From positions 62,001 through 126,000 of the forward strand of contig CAVYOD010000023.1 in the NCBI GenBank assembly GCA_963770045.1: a stretch of 64,000 nucleotides of DNA, written 5' to 3'. The translations under genes were made by a program, and so were the position numbers. Within the stretch, counting starts at the first letter, position 1; each line of letters begins with the position of its first letter. The notes under the pieces are model-generated. The model saw nothing but the letters and a program-made list of their open reading frames with translations. It searched no databases and had not been told where the DNA came from. This DNA comes from CAVYOD01 sp963770045 (GTDB lineage: Bacteria; Acidobacteriota; Aminicenantia; Aminicenantales; CAVYOD01). This document shows positions 1-8,781 of this stretch, piece after piece.

Positions 1-694
1 TCCTGCGCGCGGCCAGAGAAACGGGCGTCCGGAAAATCATCCATTTCAGCTCGGCGGGCGTTCTGGGAGCCGTCAAAAAGAATGATATCGCGGGCGAAGA
101 TTATCCTCTCAACCCCCAGAATGTCTACGACAGGACCAAGCTCGAAGGCGAGAGGATCGCCCTCCGCCTGGCTCAAGAATGCTTGGATATCGTCATCGTC
201 CGGCCCGGCTGGGCCTACGGGCCGGGAGATCGAAGGACTTTCAAGCTCATCAAGTCAATCAACGACGGAAGGTTCTTCCTCGTGGCGAAGGGTCGCGGCC
301 GGCAGACCCCGGTGTATATTCGAGGATCTCGTAGAAGGGACCATTTTGTGCGCGGCTATGGGAAAGCGGGGCGAGGTTTACCACCTGGCCGGCCGGGAGA
401 TCCTCGAAGTCGGGAGAATGGCCGAGGAGATCGCGGCCGCGTGCGGAGAGAGGATTCCGCGCCTTTCTCTACCGCTTCTCCCCGCCAAGCTCGCAGCTTT
501 CACCCTGGAGAAACTTTTTGGCGCGGTCAAAAAAGAAGCGCCCTTCTCGAGGTCCAAGCTCAGTTTCTTTATCCACCCCAAGGCGCTCGCGATCCACAAA
601 GCCCAGGAAGAGCTCGGGTATTCCCCGCGAGTGGATTTTAGGCCGAGGAATCAACCTGACCGTGGCTTGGTACCGGGAAAACGGCTGGTTATAG
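1..694 (+). CDS. NAD-dependent epimerase/dehydratase, 5'-partial, two frame breaks
   Basis: This is the C-terminal part of an extended short-chain dehydrogenase (NAD-dependent sugar epimerase/dehydratase). Reading from base 3 gives IIHFSSAGVLG followed by the catalytic YDRTKLEGE (YxxxK) and VRPGWAYGPGD, all typical of the family. The N-terminal Rossmann glycine motif lies outside the window. The frame breaks near base 321 (PVYI then EDLVEGTILCAA) and near 640 (before GINLTVAWYRENGWL, stop at 692-694). Each break is repaired by removing one base, so sequence error is more likely than decay. It probably acts on a nucleotide sugar for the glycan genes that follow; the substrate cannot be told. 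Confidence 0.8.
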
Positions 695-706
695 GCACGC
701 GGGCAT

Positions 707-1480
707 TCAGGCTTTGACTTGAGGCGTACCCTTGATCTCCCGTCTGTCCTTGACCTTCTTCGCCGGGCTTCCCCAGGCGATTGAATATTCCTGAAGCGAA
801 CGCGTGATGACCGAGCCCGCGCCGACGACACTTCCCTTGCCGATGGAAACCCCGTCCAGGACGATGACGCCCGCCGCCAACCAGACATCATCCTCGATCT
901 GGATCCCGCCCTTAGAATAGGACGGCTGGAACATGATCGGAGTTGAAGGATCATCAAAGACGTGGTTCCCGCCGGCGACCAGATAGCAGCGCCCGGCCAG
1001 GAAACAATATTTTCCCAGGCGGAGCTCGGTCTCTGAGAGAAGGGTGCAGTTGGACGAGATGTTGCAGTAGTCCCCGAGAGTGATCGCCCCCTCCTTGCAG
1101 CTGATGATGGAATTCCGGCCCACGTAGGCGTTTTCCCCGATCTCGATTCCGCGGTTTTTCGTTCCCTTGGCATCAAGGACAACATTGTCATCGAGGACGG
1201 TGTTAGCCCCCAGGGATATCTTGTGGGGATGACGGAGGGTGATATTCCGGCCGAAGACGACTCCCCGGCCTGATTTGCGGAGGAGCAAGGGGTAGAACGA
1301 TTTCCTCAGTCCGAAGCCGAGCGCACCGGGAATTCGGGAGAAGCAAGCCGTGATCAGCTCGTATTTGAGGAGACTCCAGAAGGACTTCTTTCCTACGAAG
1401 AGACTGGAGTACTTGGAAAAGAGGGGAGTTTTCTTCTCCAGCAATTCTTTCTGGGTGCTGCCAAAGAAATTTTTGCTCAT
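707..1480 (-). CDS. Left-handed beta-helix (hexapeptide repeat) acyltransferase
   Basis: A protein of 257 aa of the WbbJ/maltose O-acetyltransferase type. Residues about 85-240 carry hexapeptide repeats (ISLGANTVLDDNVVLD, IEIGENAYVGRNSIIS, VSIGKGSVVGAGSVIT) that fold as a trimeric left-handed beta-helix and transfer an acetyl or similar group from acyl-CoA to a sugar. The histidine in VAGGNHVFDDP fits the usual catalytic position. The start at 1480 is chosen because it overlaps the stop of the upstream GT39 gene (ATGA), implying translational coupling. Its N-terminal ~60 residues are basic and not recognised. It probably decorates the glycan made by this operon. Confidence 0.85.
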   Translation of the reverse strand: MSKNFFGSTQKELLEKKTPLFSKYSSLFVGKKSFWSLLKYELITACFSRIPGALGFGLRKSFYPLLLRKSGRGVVFGRNITLRHPHKISLGANTVLDDNVVLDAKGTKNRGIEIGENAYVGRNSIISCKEGAITLGDYCNISSNCTLLSETELRLGKYCFLAGRCYLVAGGNHVFDDPSTPIMFQPSYSKGGIQIEDDVWLAAGVIVLDGVSIGKGSVVGAGSVITRSLQEYSIAWGSPAKKVKDRREIKGTPQVKA

Positions 1481-3595
1481 CGGACTGCCTCGCTTTTGAC
1501 CGGGATGATATCCAGATAATCGAGCCACAGGTTTTCTCTTCCTGTCGGGGTCAGCCGGATGCGAACAGCGTCGTCGTCCGCGGAAGGGAATTCGAATTGC
1601 AGTTCCTGATACCTTCGGCTGTTCGAAAATTCTTCGCCGCGCACGGCCCAATTGAAGATTTTTTCCTTATTCTTTTTGAACAGAACCTTGACATCCAGCG
1701 CTTTCCCTTCAATCTTCGAACCGGCGGACCTGGCCCGGAGGACGAGCTTGTACATTCCGGCGGAAAGAGGCCGGTCGAGAATCACCGTGAGCGGCTTTCC
1801 TCTGTCCTTGGCCTTATCCAGGTAAAGGGCGCTCCCCTTTGAAGCACTGAGATCATAGGCGATTCGGCCCCGGTCTTTGGGATACCATTCTCCTTCGAAC
1901 GTGTGCTCGGGTCCGGTGAGTTCTCTTTCAGAATCATGCCAGAGATAGACCTCAGACGTTCCGTCTTTGCCCCGAAACACGAGCTTGTCGGTCTGGCCGC
2001 GAATGAAGGCCGCGATCTCGGGCTTGATGTGCTCTTTCTTCAAGATGGAGGGGCAGGTGATGAGCCAGATCCGGCGAGCGGGGTTGTCATCGATCGTCTT
2101 CTGAAGTTGGCCGAGATCTCTGATCCACTTCGCCCCGACATAAAAATCCTTCCAGCCCTGCGCTGTTTCTTCCCAGGCATCCCAGGTCCCGGGTCCGCCC
2201 GTCCAGAGCCAGTAATCGACCCGGCCGGCATAGATATAGGAAAAAACGACATGAATGGCGATGACGATATCCCCGTCCTTGAGGTAATGGCGAACGTATT
2301 CGCCCGGATCTTTATGGTCTTCGTGGGCGGGTCTTCCTGAACGGGCGATGATATCGGTCCGGATGGGATCGCCGTACTGCCGGTCGACGATGGATTTGAC
2401 TCTCTTCCACCCCACCCCTTCGGTCAGGACCAGCAAGAGCGCTGCAAAAAGCAAGAACGCGATGGCCGACCGGGCGGCTTCCTTCCTGATCGCGGCGAAG
2501 GGTGTGACGAGGAGGTCGACCAGGAGCTGAGAAACTTTGTACAGGCAGACCAAGAACAGAAGAGCAAATAAAGGGTAGAGTGGAAAAAGATACCGCGGCT
2601 GGACGTGGGTCCTGAAAAATCCCAGGAACAGGAGCGGGAAAAACAGGCAGAAATTGAGGTAGAGCCAGTTGGAGTCAAAGTCCGTGGGGACCGGATCTGG
2701 CTGTTTCGACCTCACCGCCCGAATTCCCAGGCAAAGGAAAAGGCCGCCCACGACGAACAGGCTCATCAGCGGGAAGCTCCAGGAGAGCTCCTTGAAATAA
2801 TCGAAGGAAAAGCCGGAAAAGAAGTACCGGATCATCCCCAGGAGGCTCGTCTCCGTCCTTTCGTAGACGTAGCCCACTTTCCAGAAAAAGTATTCATGGA
2901 TCTGGATCAGGGCGAAAAAGAGGGTCGTGATAATGAAGAAAGAAAAGACGTCTTTTTTAATAAACCTCTTCCAGCCCTTGATCAGCACGAGGGCGGGGAA
3001 GCAGAACCAGAGGCCAACGCCGAGCTGATGGACAAGAGGAGTGATCAGGAAAACAGCGAGGGCCCACTTCCGGGAGCCGGCTTTTTCTTCAAAAAAGGTC
3101 CGGTAAAAGAGGAATATTCCAGCCACATAGGCCAGCTGGAGCGGAGCAAAATAGAGAGCCGCCCGGGCATATTCGACCTCCCAAGCGGAGAGGGCCAAGA
3201 GGACCACAAAAAGCAAGGCGATGGTCCGGGTAAAAAATCTCCTGGCGACGATGTAGCCGACGAGGAAGGAGAGCCAAAAAAGCAAGGACGCTCACTATCC
3301 TCAGGCCGAAGGCGTTCAGCCCAAAGATGAGAGAAAAGAATGCCAAGGCGTAGGTATAAAAAATGGCCTTAAAATAGATGTGTCCCGAAGGGAAAAGAGG
3401 GTATCCGTGCCCCAGGATTCCCTTGGCCGCCAGATAATGGAATCCCTCATCCATCCATAAAGACAAATATCCCAGGGAATGAAGGAGCAAAACCAAAAGG
3501 AGGACGAGAAGGACGGCGATGCCGGCCCAGGAAAGAAAATCGGCTTTGTTCTTCGGGATTCTCGCTCGCCAGACGCTCATGCCATTTCTAATCAA
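1477..3595 (-). CDS. GT39/ArnT-like membrane glycosyltransferase, one frame break
   Basis: An integral-membrane GT-C transferase of about 705 aa that uses polyprenyl-phosphate sugar donors on the outer face of the inner membrane. After the first membrane segment comes WMDEGFHYLAAKGI, the acidic loop motif of the GT39/GT83 family; about ten hydrophobic segments follow. The last ~110 residues form a soluble, probably beta-sandwich domain (from about ALYLDKAKDRG). The frame breaks at an A-run (3276-3281 on the plus strand); one base fewer joins LRIVSVLAF to WLSFLVGYIVARR. The start lies 4 bases after the GT2 stop and the stop overlaps the acyltransferase start, so it is the third gene of a four-gene operon. 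Confidence 0.8.
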
Positions 3596-3599
3596 GAGC

Positions 3600-4598
3600 T
3601 CAGGGATTATCGGAGGCTTCTTCCTCTTCGGCCGGGCAAGGCTTCACCGCTTCAACGGAATAGATTTTTTTGTCATGGGTCTTGAAATAGATCCGGGATA
3701 CGACCTCGCCCAGCAGACCTGTCATGATGAACTGCACGCCCAGGATCATCATGAACACGCTGAAGATGAGGTTTCCGAGGTTTTCTCTGATCGACCAGCC
3801 AAAAATGTAAAATCCCAGGGTCAGGACGAAGGCGATCAGAAACCCGATGCTGCCGAAGAAGAGGCCGATCAGCCCGAAAAATTGGAGCGGCCGGTCGATG
3901 AAGCTGATGATGAATTTGACGGTCATGAGGTCGAACAGAACGCGCCTCACCCGGGAGAGCCCGTACTTCGACTTGCCTTTTTTGCGGACGATATTCTTGA
4001 TCGGGATTTCGGTGATTTTGACACCTTCGCGGCTGATGAGGGCCGGGATGAACCGGTGGAGCTCGCCGTAGAGGCTCACGCTCTTGATAACGTCTCTTTT
4101 GTAGGCTTTGAAGGTCGTCCCGAAATCGTGGATCTGGACCCCGGACAGCCTCCTCATCATCCGGTTGGCCAGGAGTGAGGGGAGCTTGCGCAGAAAAAAG
4201 TTGTCCACCCGCCTCTTCCGCCAGCCGCTGACGATATCGTAGCCTTCTTTCATCTTGTCCAGCATGGCCGGGATATCCTCGGGATCGTGCTGGAGGTCGC
4301 CGTCCATGGAAATGATGATCTCCCCGCGGGCATAATCAAACCCGGCCTGGAGCGCGGCCGTCTGGCCGAAATTCTTTCTCAGCTTGATGATTCGGACTTT
4401 CTCGTCTCTGTCGTACAATCCGACGAGCGTCGGGTACGTCTGATCCTTGCTTCCGTCGTCGATGAAGATCAGTTCGTAGCTGATCTTCAACCCGTCCAGG
4501 ACCTTTTTCAGGGAACCATACAGTTCTCCGACATTTTCCTGCTCGTTATAAAATGGGACGACAATCGAGACTTGAGGAAGGTCTTTCGTCTTAGCCAT
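3600..4598 (-). CDS. GtrB/ArnC-like polyprenyl-phosphate glycosyltransferase (GT2)
   Basis: A 332-aa GT2 enzyme that moves a sugar from a nucleotide donor to polyprenyl phosphate at the inner face of the membrane. VSIVVPFYNEQENV opens the GT-A fold, IDDGSKDQ and MDGDLQHDPED are the nucleotide and metal-binding acidic motifs, and GTTFKAYKRDV is typical of GtrB/ArnC/DPM1. Two C-terminal membrane helices (about 235-300) match the ArnC/GtrB layout and length. It overlaps the upstream deacetylase gene by 8 bases. With the deacetylase before it and the GT39 transferase after it, the trio mirrors the ArnC-ArnD-ArnT logic; the sugar is unknown. Confidence 0.9.
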   Translation of the reverse strand: MAKTKDLPQVSIVVPFYNEQENVGELYGSLKKVLDGLKISYELIFIDDGSKDQTYPTLVGLYDRDEKVRIIKLRKNFGQTAALQAGFDYARGEIIISMDGDLQHDPEDIPAMLDKMKEGYDIVSGWRKRRVDNFFLRKLPSLLANRMMRRLSGVQIHDFGTTFKAYKRDVIKSVSLYGELHRFIPALISREGVKITEIPIKNIVRKKGKSKYGLSRVRRVLFDLMTVKFIISFIDRPLQFFGLIGLFFGSIGFLIAFVLTLGFYIFGWSIRENLGNLIFSVFMMILGVQFIMTGLLGEVVSRIYFKTHDKKIYSVEAVKPCPAEEEEASDNP

Positions 4599-5491
4599 CT
4601 TTGTCCAGCCCGCTAAAATTAATGAGTTGAATCCCGGAAGCCCGGACCAGAGATTTCAGCCCTTCATCCACCAGGGCCTCCAGCTCCTGCTCTCTGAATT
4701 TATGAATATAATAGGAGCCGGCCAGTCCCTTGAGGTCGTCCAGTTCCTCGGTCTTGAAGCCCGGGTGAACCATGACCTCGGTGGTCCCGTCCGCGAGATG
4801 GGCCAGAATCTTTTCCCACCGCCGCACCGTCATCCGGCCGCTCCGGCAGATTCCCGAGAAATGATCGGGCCTCATTATACCATTCCGGGCAATTTTCTTC
4901 TTCATAAAACTGCAGGCGAGCGAGATCCCGAGAGATTTCAGAATCTGGGCCGGAGACCCGGACCAGCAATATTCCCGGATGAATCTGACACGCGGGATTG
5001 AATATTCCTTGGCCAGCTTTAGGACGGTGCGGAAGAGGAGAGGCCAGGCATGGAGATGTTTCTCGCTGTCAAAATGAGTCGGCCTGATCCCGGCCGCCAG
5101 GACTTTCTCCAGCTGGGCCCGCCACTCCCGTTTCGACGTCCTCGGCTTTGATTCTCCTTGAGATCAATTTCCTGATAAGGATGGAAACGCGGCCCCAAAA
5201 GCGGCCTTCCGGATCGACCAGGCTGGCCACTCGATCGGCTGGAGAGACGGGGGTGCCTCGGAGGATGTTCAGGTGGATCCCCACTCCCAGCCCCGGATTT
5301 TGCCCGGCCAGGTCCACGGCCTGGTCGAAAGCCGGCATGTTGGCCATCAGAGTGGCGCTCGTCAGGATGCCCTTCTGGTGGGCCAGGATGATCCCTTCAT
5401 TGATGCCCCGGCTCAGCCCAAAGTCATCAGCGTTGACGATGAGTCTTTTTTCTGATCTCAATCGGAATCTCGGGCTTTCTCTTGTCTCCAA
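4591..5491 (-). CDS. ChbG/YdjC-family carbohydrate deacetylase, one frame break
   Basis: A metal-dependent N-deacetylase of the YdjC/ChbG superfamily, about 299 aa. It begins RLIVNADDFGLSRGIN (the NADDFG metal site) and continues GVGIHLNILRGTPVSP. After a frame break near 5127 (a CCC run) it continues RPTHFDSEKHLHAWP, giving the second histidine pair, and then VMVHPGFK. Removing one base restores the frame, and all conserved metal ligands are then present. It is first in the minus-strand operon and overlaps the GT2 start. By context it may deacetylate a lipid-linked amino sugar, as ArnD does in the Arn pathway, but ArnD belongs to a different deacetylase family. Confidence 0.82.
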
Positions 5492-5540
5492 CCGGGCTTA
5501 TTTTATGCCAGTTTCCGCCTAAAAAACAACCAAAGACGTC

Positions 5541-5720
5541 TGTCTCGTCATCTCGTCCATCTCGTTCCCCGTGCACCGTGCCCCGTTCCCCATCAAGATA
5601 AATGTGAGAATGAGTTAGTGAGCCGTGAGGAGTAGGGATAAGAAAATATTTGATTTGGGTTTTCACTGCTCAGTGCTCACAGCTCACTGCTTTCTGTTTC
5701 TTGACGGGATGACGAGATGA
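5541..5720. repeat. Palindromic intergenic repeat, copy A (full, split by an insertion)
   Basis: The layout is mirror-symmetric. CTCGTC-type units lie at 5543-5566 and GTGAGC-type units at 5603-5630. An A/T-rich centre is at about 5638-5662. Inverse GCTCAC-type units follow at 5664-5690 and GACGAG-type units at 5703-5717. The right outer arm seems to resume at 5914-5934 after the inserted element. The inner units have a 7-base period and the outer units 8-9 bases. Confidence 0.75.
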
Positions 5721-5909
5721 CTAATACAAACGCGACATCTCCGCTCAAGGTTGCGCCGAAGGCCACCCTTGGGACCCCGTAGCGGAGGGGGGCCCGTCGG
5801 CTTATCCGACGGGGGAACCGACGGGACTGGTTCCTCGGGGTCCGGGGGCCAGAGGGTGGCCTTCGGCGCAACCATGACCATGTCAAGTTACTTATCGCGT
5901 TTGCATTAG
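5721..5909. mobile_element. MITE-like palindromic element with 15-bp terminal inverted repeats
   Basis: The ends CTAATACAAACGCGA (5721-5735) and TCGCGTTTGCATTAG (5895-5909) are inverted copies with one mismatch. Inside, a perfect 20-bp inverted pair occupies 5749-5768 and 5854-5873, an 8-bp pair lies at 5772-5779 and 5836-5843, and the tip holds a GTCGG hairpin (5793-5813). ATGA flanks both ends (5717-5720 and 5910-5913), a candidate target duplication. Removing 5721-5913 rejoins the GACGAG arm of the surrounding repeat. No transposase is encoded. Confidence 0.65.
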
Positions 5910-5980
5910 ATGAAGAGAAAGACGAGATAGACGAAGGTAGTGTTTTTGATCGAAAATGGATACAATGAGGCCAAACTGAG

Positions 5981-7867
5981 ATGTGTGGCATCTGCGGAAT
6001 CTGCGGTTTTAGCGAACTGGGCCCGGAGGCGGAAGACCTGACCCGGGCGATGTGCCGGGCGATGGTCCATCGCGGCCCCGACGACGAGGGCTATTATTTT
6101 GATGACCGGATCGCCCTTGGGATGAGGAGGCTGAGCATCATCGACCTGGTCACCGGCCATCAGCCGCTCTCCAACGAGGACGGAACGATCTGGACGATCT
6201 ACAACGGCGAGATCTACAATTTCCCGGAGTTGAAGAAGCGCCTCGTGGACAAGGGCCACACCTTCCGGACGCAAACGGATACGGAAGTCATCGTCCACCT
6301 TTACGAAGAAAAAGGAGAGTCATTCGTCCAGGACCTCAACGGGATGTTCGCCATCGCCCTCTGGGACAAGGCCAAAAAAAAGCTGATCCTCGTCCGGGAC
6401 CGGTTGGGCGTGAAGCCGCTTCACTACCTGAGGTACAAGAACCAGCTCCTTTTTTCCTCGGAGATCAAGTCGCTGCTTCAGTCAGCCTGCCCGAGGGAGA
6501 TCGACCTGGAGGCCCTCTCGCAATATTTCACCTTCGAATATATCCCGGCTCCGCGGACGATCTTCAGAGGCATCCAGAAACTCCTGCCCGGGGAAATGCT
6601 CGTCCTGGAGAACGGCCGTGTCACTCTGCGTCCTTACTGGGATGTTCGCTTCGAGCCCAAGCCTTCTCCCTCGAAGAGCGAAGAAGAATATGCGGAGGAG
6701 ATCGAACACCGGCTCAAAGAGTCTGTCCGGATGAGACTCATCAGTGATGTCCCCCTCGGCGTTTTCTTGAGCGGCGGGATCGATTCGAGTTCGATCACGT
6801 CGTTGATGAGCGAGGGCGCATCGTCTCCCATCAAGACCTTCTCGATCGGTTTCAAAGAAAAGAGCTTCGATGAGCTGGATTACGCCAAGACCATCGCTCA
6901 GCGCTTCGGCACCGAGCACCGGGAGTTCGTCGTCGAGTCAAGCCTGGTGAAAGACCTGGTTCCCCTCTTGATGAATTATGTGGATGAGCCGCTGGCTGAT
7001 GCCTCTATCATCCCCACTTATATCATTTCCAAACTGGCACGTCAGTATGTCACCGTGGCCCTGGCCGGGGACGGCGGCGATGAGCTCTTCGCGGGCTACG
7101 ATACCTATAAAGCCTACAAGGTGGCCCGTCTCTACCGCAGGGTCCCTCGGTTTATCAGGACCGGAATCGTCAAGAACCTGGTCTCGCTCCTGCCGGCCAC
7201 CAAAAAGAGGCTCTCCTTCGAGTTCAAGGCTAAAAAATTCATCGCCGGCGTCGAATACCCGCCTGAGATCGCCAATTTTGTTTGGTGGGGCGCCTTCACG
7301 CCCGCCGCCAAAAAGGACCTCTTCTCCGAGGAGTTCAGGGAGGCGCTCGGCCAAGACGCCTACGCCCCGGTGTCCTTCCATCTTCGAAACTGCCGAGCCA
7401 GCGAAACCCTGGACAAGCTGGCCTACCTGGACCTCAAGCTCTATCTCCAGGACGACCTCCTGGTCAAAGTGGACCGGATGAGCATGGCCAACTCCCTCGA
7501 GATCCGTGTCCCTTTTCTGGATTACACCTTCGTCGAGTTCGCCGCCACGATCCCGAGCTCCCTCAAGCTCAAGGGAATGACCTCCAAGTACATCCTCAAG
7601 AAAGCGATGAGCCGCCGGTTGCCACGGGAAATCATCCGTAGGAAAAAGATCGGTTTCGACATCCCGCTGGGCGTCTGGATCAAGGATGACCTCAAGGATT
7701 TCGTCGCCTCCGTCCTCTCCCCGGAGAACCTGAAAAAGCACCGTTTTTTTAACGCCGCCTACGTGGGGAAGATTATGAAAGAGCACTTCGATGGAAATCA
7801 CAATCATCGCCAGCTGCTCTGGCCGCTCATCATCTTCCAGTTCTGGTATGATCACTATCTGAGGTAA
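5981..7867 (+). CDS. asnB: Asparagine synthase (glutamine-hydrolysing)
   Basis: A 628-aa class II glutamine amidotransferase of the AsnB type. It makes asparagine, or amidates a related carboxylate, from aspartate, ATP and glutamine. MCGICGICGF places Cys2 as the nucleophile after Met removal, MVHRGPDDEG and YNGEIYNF build the glutaminase pocket, and VFLSGGIDSSSI (about residue 260) is the PP-loop of the synthetase domain, followed by LAGDGGDELFAGY. Length is normal. In glycan loci, AsnB-like enzymes often amidate sugar acids or peptides, so a role other than asparagine supply is possible. A methyltransferase gene starts 5 bases after its stop, suggesting co-transcription. Confidence 0.93.
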   Translation: MCGICGICGFSELGPEAEDLTRAMCRAMVHRGPDDEGYYFDDRIALGMRRLSIIDLVTGHQPLSNEDGTIWTIYNGEIYNFPELKKRLVDKGHTFRTQTDTEVIVHLYEEKGESFVQDLNGMFAIALWDKAKKKLILVRDRLGVKPLHYLRYKNQLLFSSEIKSLLQSACPREIDLEALSQYFTFEYIPAPRTIFRGIQKLLPGEMLVLENGRVTLRPYWDVRFEPKPSPSKSEEEYAEEIEHRLKESVRMRLISDVPLGVFLSGGIDSSSITSLMSEGASSPIKTFSIGFKEKSFDELDYAKTIAQRFGTEHREFVVESSLVKDLVPLLMNYVDEPLADASIIPTYIISKLARQYVTVALAGDGGDELFAGYDTYKAYKVARLYRRVPRFIRTGIVKNLVSLLPATKKRLSFEFKAKKFIAGVEYPPEIANFVWWGAFTPAAKKDLFSEEFREALGQDAYAPVSFHLRNCRASETLDKLAYLDLKLYLQDDLLVKVDRMSMANSLEIRVPFLDYTFVEFAATIPSSLKLKGMTSKYILKKAMSRRLPREIIRRKKIGFDIPLGVWIKDDLKDFVASVLSPENLKKHRFFNAAYVGKIMKEHFDGNHNHRQLLWPLIIFQFWYDHYLR

Positions 7868-7872
7868 AGCGG

Positions 7873-8517
7873 ATGCTGAATCGAGAGGAGGTTTACCGTC
7901 TCTATCGCAACTGCGGCCCGGCCACAAAACTCTACTTGCGGATCAAGCTCAGGATTTGTCCTTTTCTGGCGCTGGAGACCTATTTTCCTCGTGCGGGAAA
8001 AGTCATCGACCTCGGCTGCGGCAACGGCGTTTTTTCGAACCTGCTCAAACTGGGATCCCCCTCCCGGGAGATTCTCGGTTTTGACCTGGACCCCAAGAAG
8101 ATCAAGACCGCCCGAGAAGTCCACAAAGACATTCCCGGTCTAGAATTCCGGGTCTCCAACATCACGGATATGGATTATCCCATGAGCGATGTCATTTCTA
8201 TGATCGATGTCCTCTATCTTATCCCCTACTCCCGGCAGGAGGCCATGCTCCGCAAATGTCACGGGGCTCTGCGCAAGGGGGGCACTCTTATCCTCAAGGA
8301 TATGGACTCGCGGCCTCGCTGGAAATATCTCTGGAATATCTTCCAGGAAACCCTGGCCGTCAAGATGATCGGCTTCACGCTCGGGGGGAGGTTCTATTTC
8401 CGCAAACAGTCCGACTACCTGAGTCTTCTCGAGAGCATCGGATTCAGGGTTCAGCCCGTCTCTCTCGACAAAGGATATTGGTATCCGCACATTCTCTATG
8501 TCTGTATCAAAGAATAA
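7873..8517 (+). CDS. Class I SAM-dependent methyltransferase
   Basis: A 214-aa protein with a Rossmann-type methyltransferase domain. VIDLGCGNGVF (about 37-47) is motif I for S-adenosylmethionine binding, GFDLDPKKI is the acidic motif after strand 2, and ISMIDVLYLIPY fits motif IV. No membrane segment or signal peptide is seen. It lies 5 bases after asnB in the same operon, with GAGGTAA before the start as a possible ribosome site. The acceptor is unknown; a sugar or lipid intermediate is an inference from the neighbours. Confidence 0.85.
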   Translation: MLNREEVYRLYRNCGPATKLYLRIKLRICPFLALETYFPRAGKVIDLGCGNGVFSNLLKLGSPSREILGFDLDPKKIKTAREVHKDIPGLEFRVSNITDMDYPMSDVISMIDVLYLIPYSRQEAMLRKCHGALRKGGTLILKDMDSRPRWKYLWNIFQETLAVKMIGFTLGGRFYFRKQSDYLSLLESIGFRVQPVSLDKGYWYPHILYVCIKE

Positions 8518-8525
8518 GAACCGCA

Positions 8526-8748
8526 TCTCGTCATCTCGTCATCTCGTCGTCTCGCCACAAGAATAGTGAGCGTGAGCACTGAGCAGTCAAATTCACAAAT
8601 CCTCAAAACACATGACGAGAAGAAAGAAGCCATCACCCCTTACAAGCGCAGCTTAATCCATCGTTAGGCGATCGTCCTCACGACGAGTTGGCCTTGTTTC
8701 TTTCACAGCTCAGGCTCACGGCTCACTTTCTTAGCAAGATGGACGGAG
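8526..8748. repeat. Palindromic intergenic repeat, copy B
   Basis: Three CTCGTCAT units at 8526-8556 are followed by GTGAGC-type units at 8565-8587. After a longer centre of about 115 bases come inverse GCTCAC-type units at 8706-8727 and a degenerate outer arm near 8738-8748. The design matches copy A. It fills most of the gap between the methyltransferase and DUF362 genes. Confidence 0.65.
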
Positions 8749-8781
8749 GCGGCTTTTGTGCTATAAAAGTTTTTCCAGAAC

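Larger units (their letters stand above)
5492..5980. other. 489-bp divergent intergenic region with nested repeats
   Basis: No gene is supported here. The gap separates the minus-strand deacetylase operon from asnB. It holds one full copy of the palindromic intergenic repeat (5541-5720), its continuation at 5914-5934, and a separate element with terminal inverted repeats (5721-5909) inserted into the repeat's right arm. A weak -10-like TACAAT lies at 5961-5966, 14 bases before the asnB start. Confidence 0.8.

Noticed and set aside
1..694. Calling the frame-broken genes pseudogenes
   Set aside because: All breaks are single surplus bases, all conserved motifs remain on both sides, and housekeeping genes are affected equally, so they are listed as genes with probable sequence errors.
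5427..5666. A 79-codon minus-strand frame upstream of the deacetylase
   Set aside because: It consists mostly of the CTCGTC and GTGAGC repeat units and has no protein-like composition.
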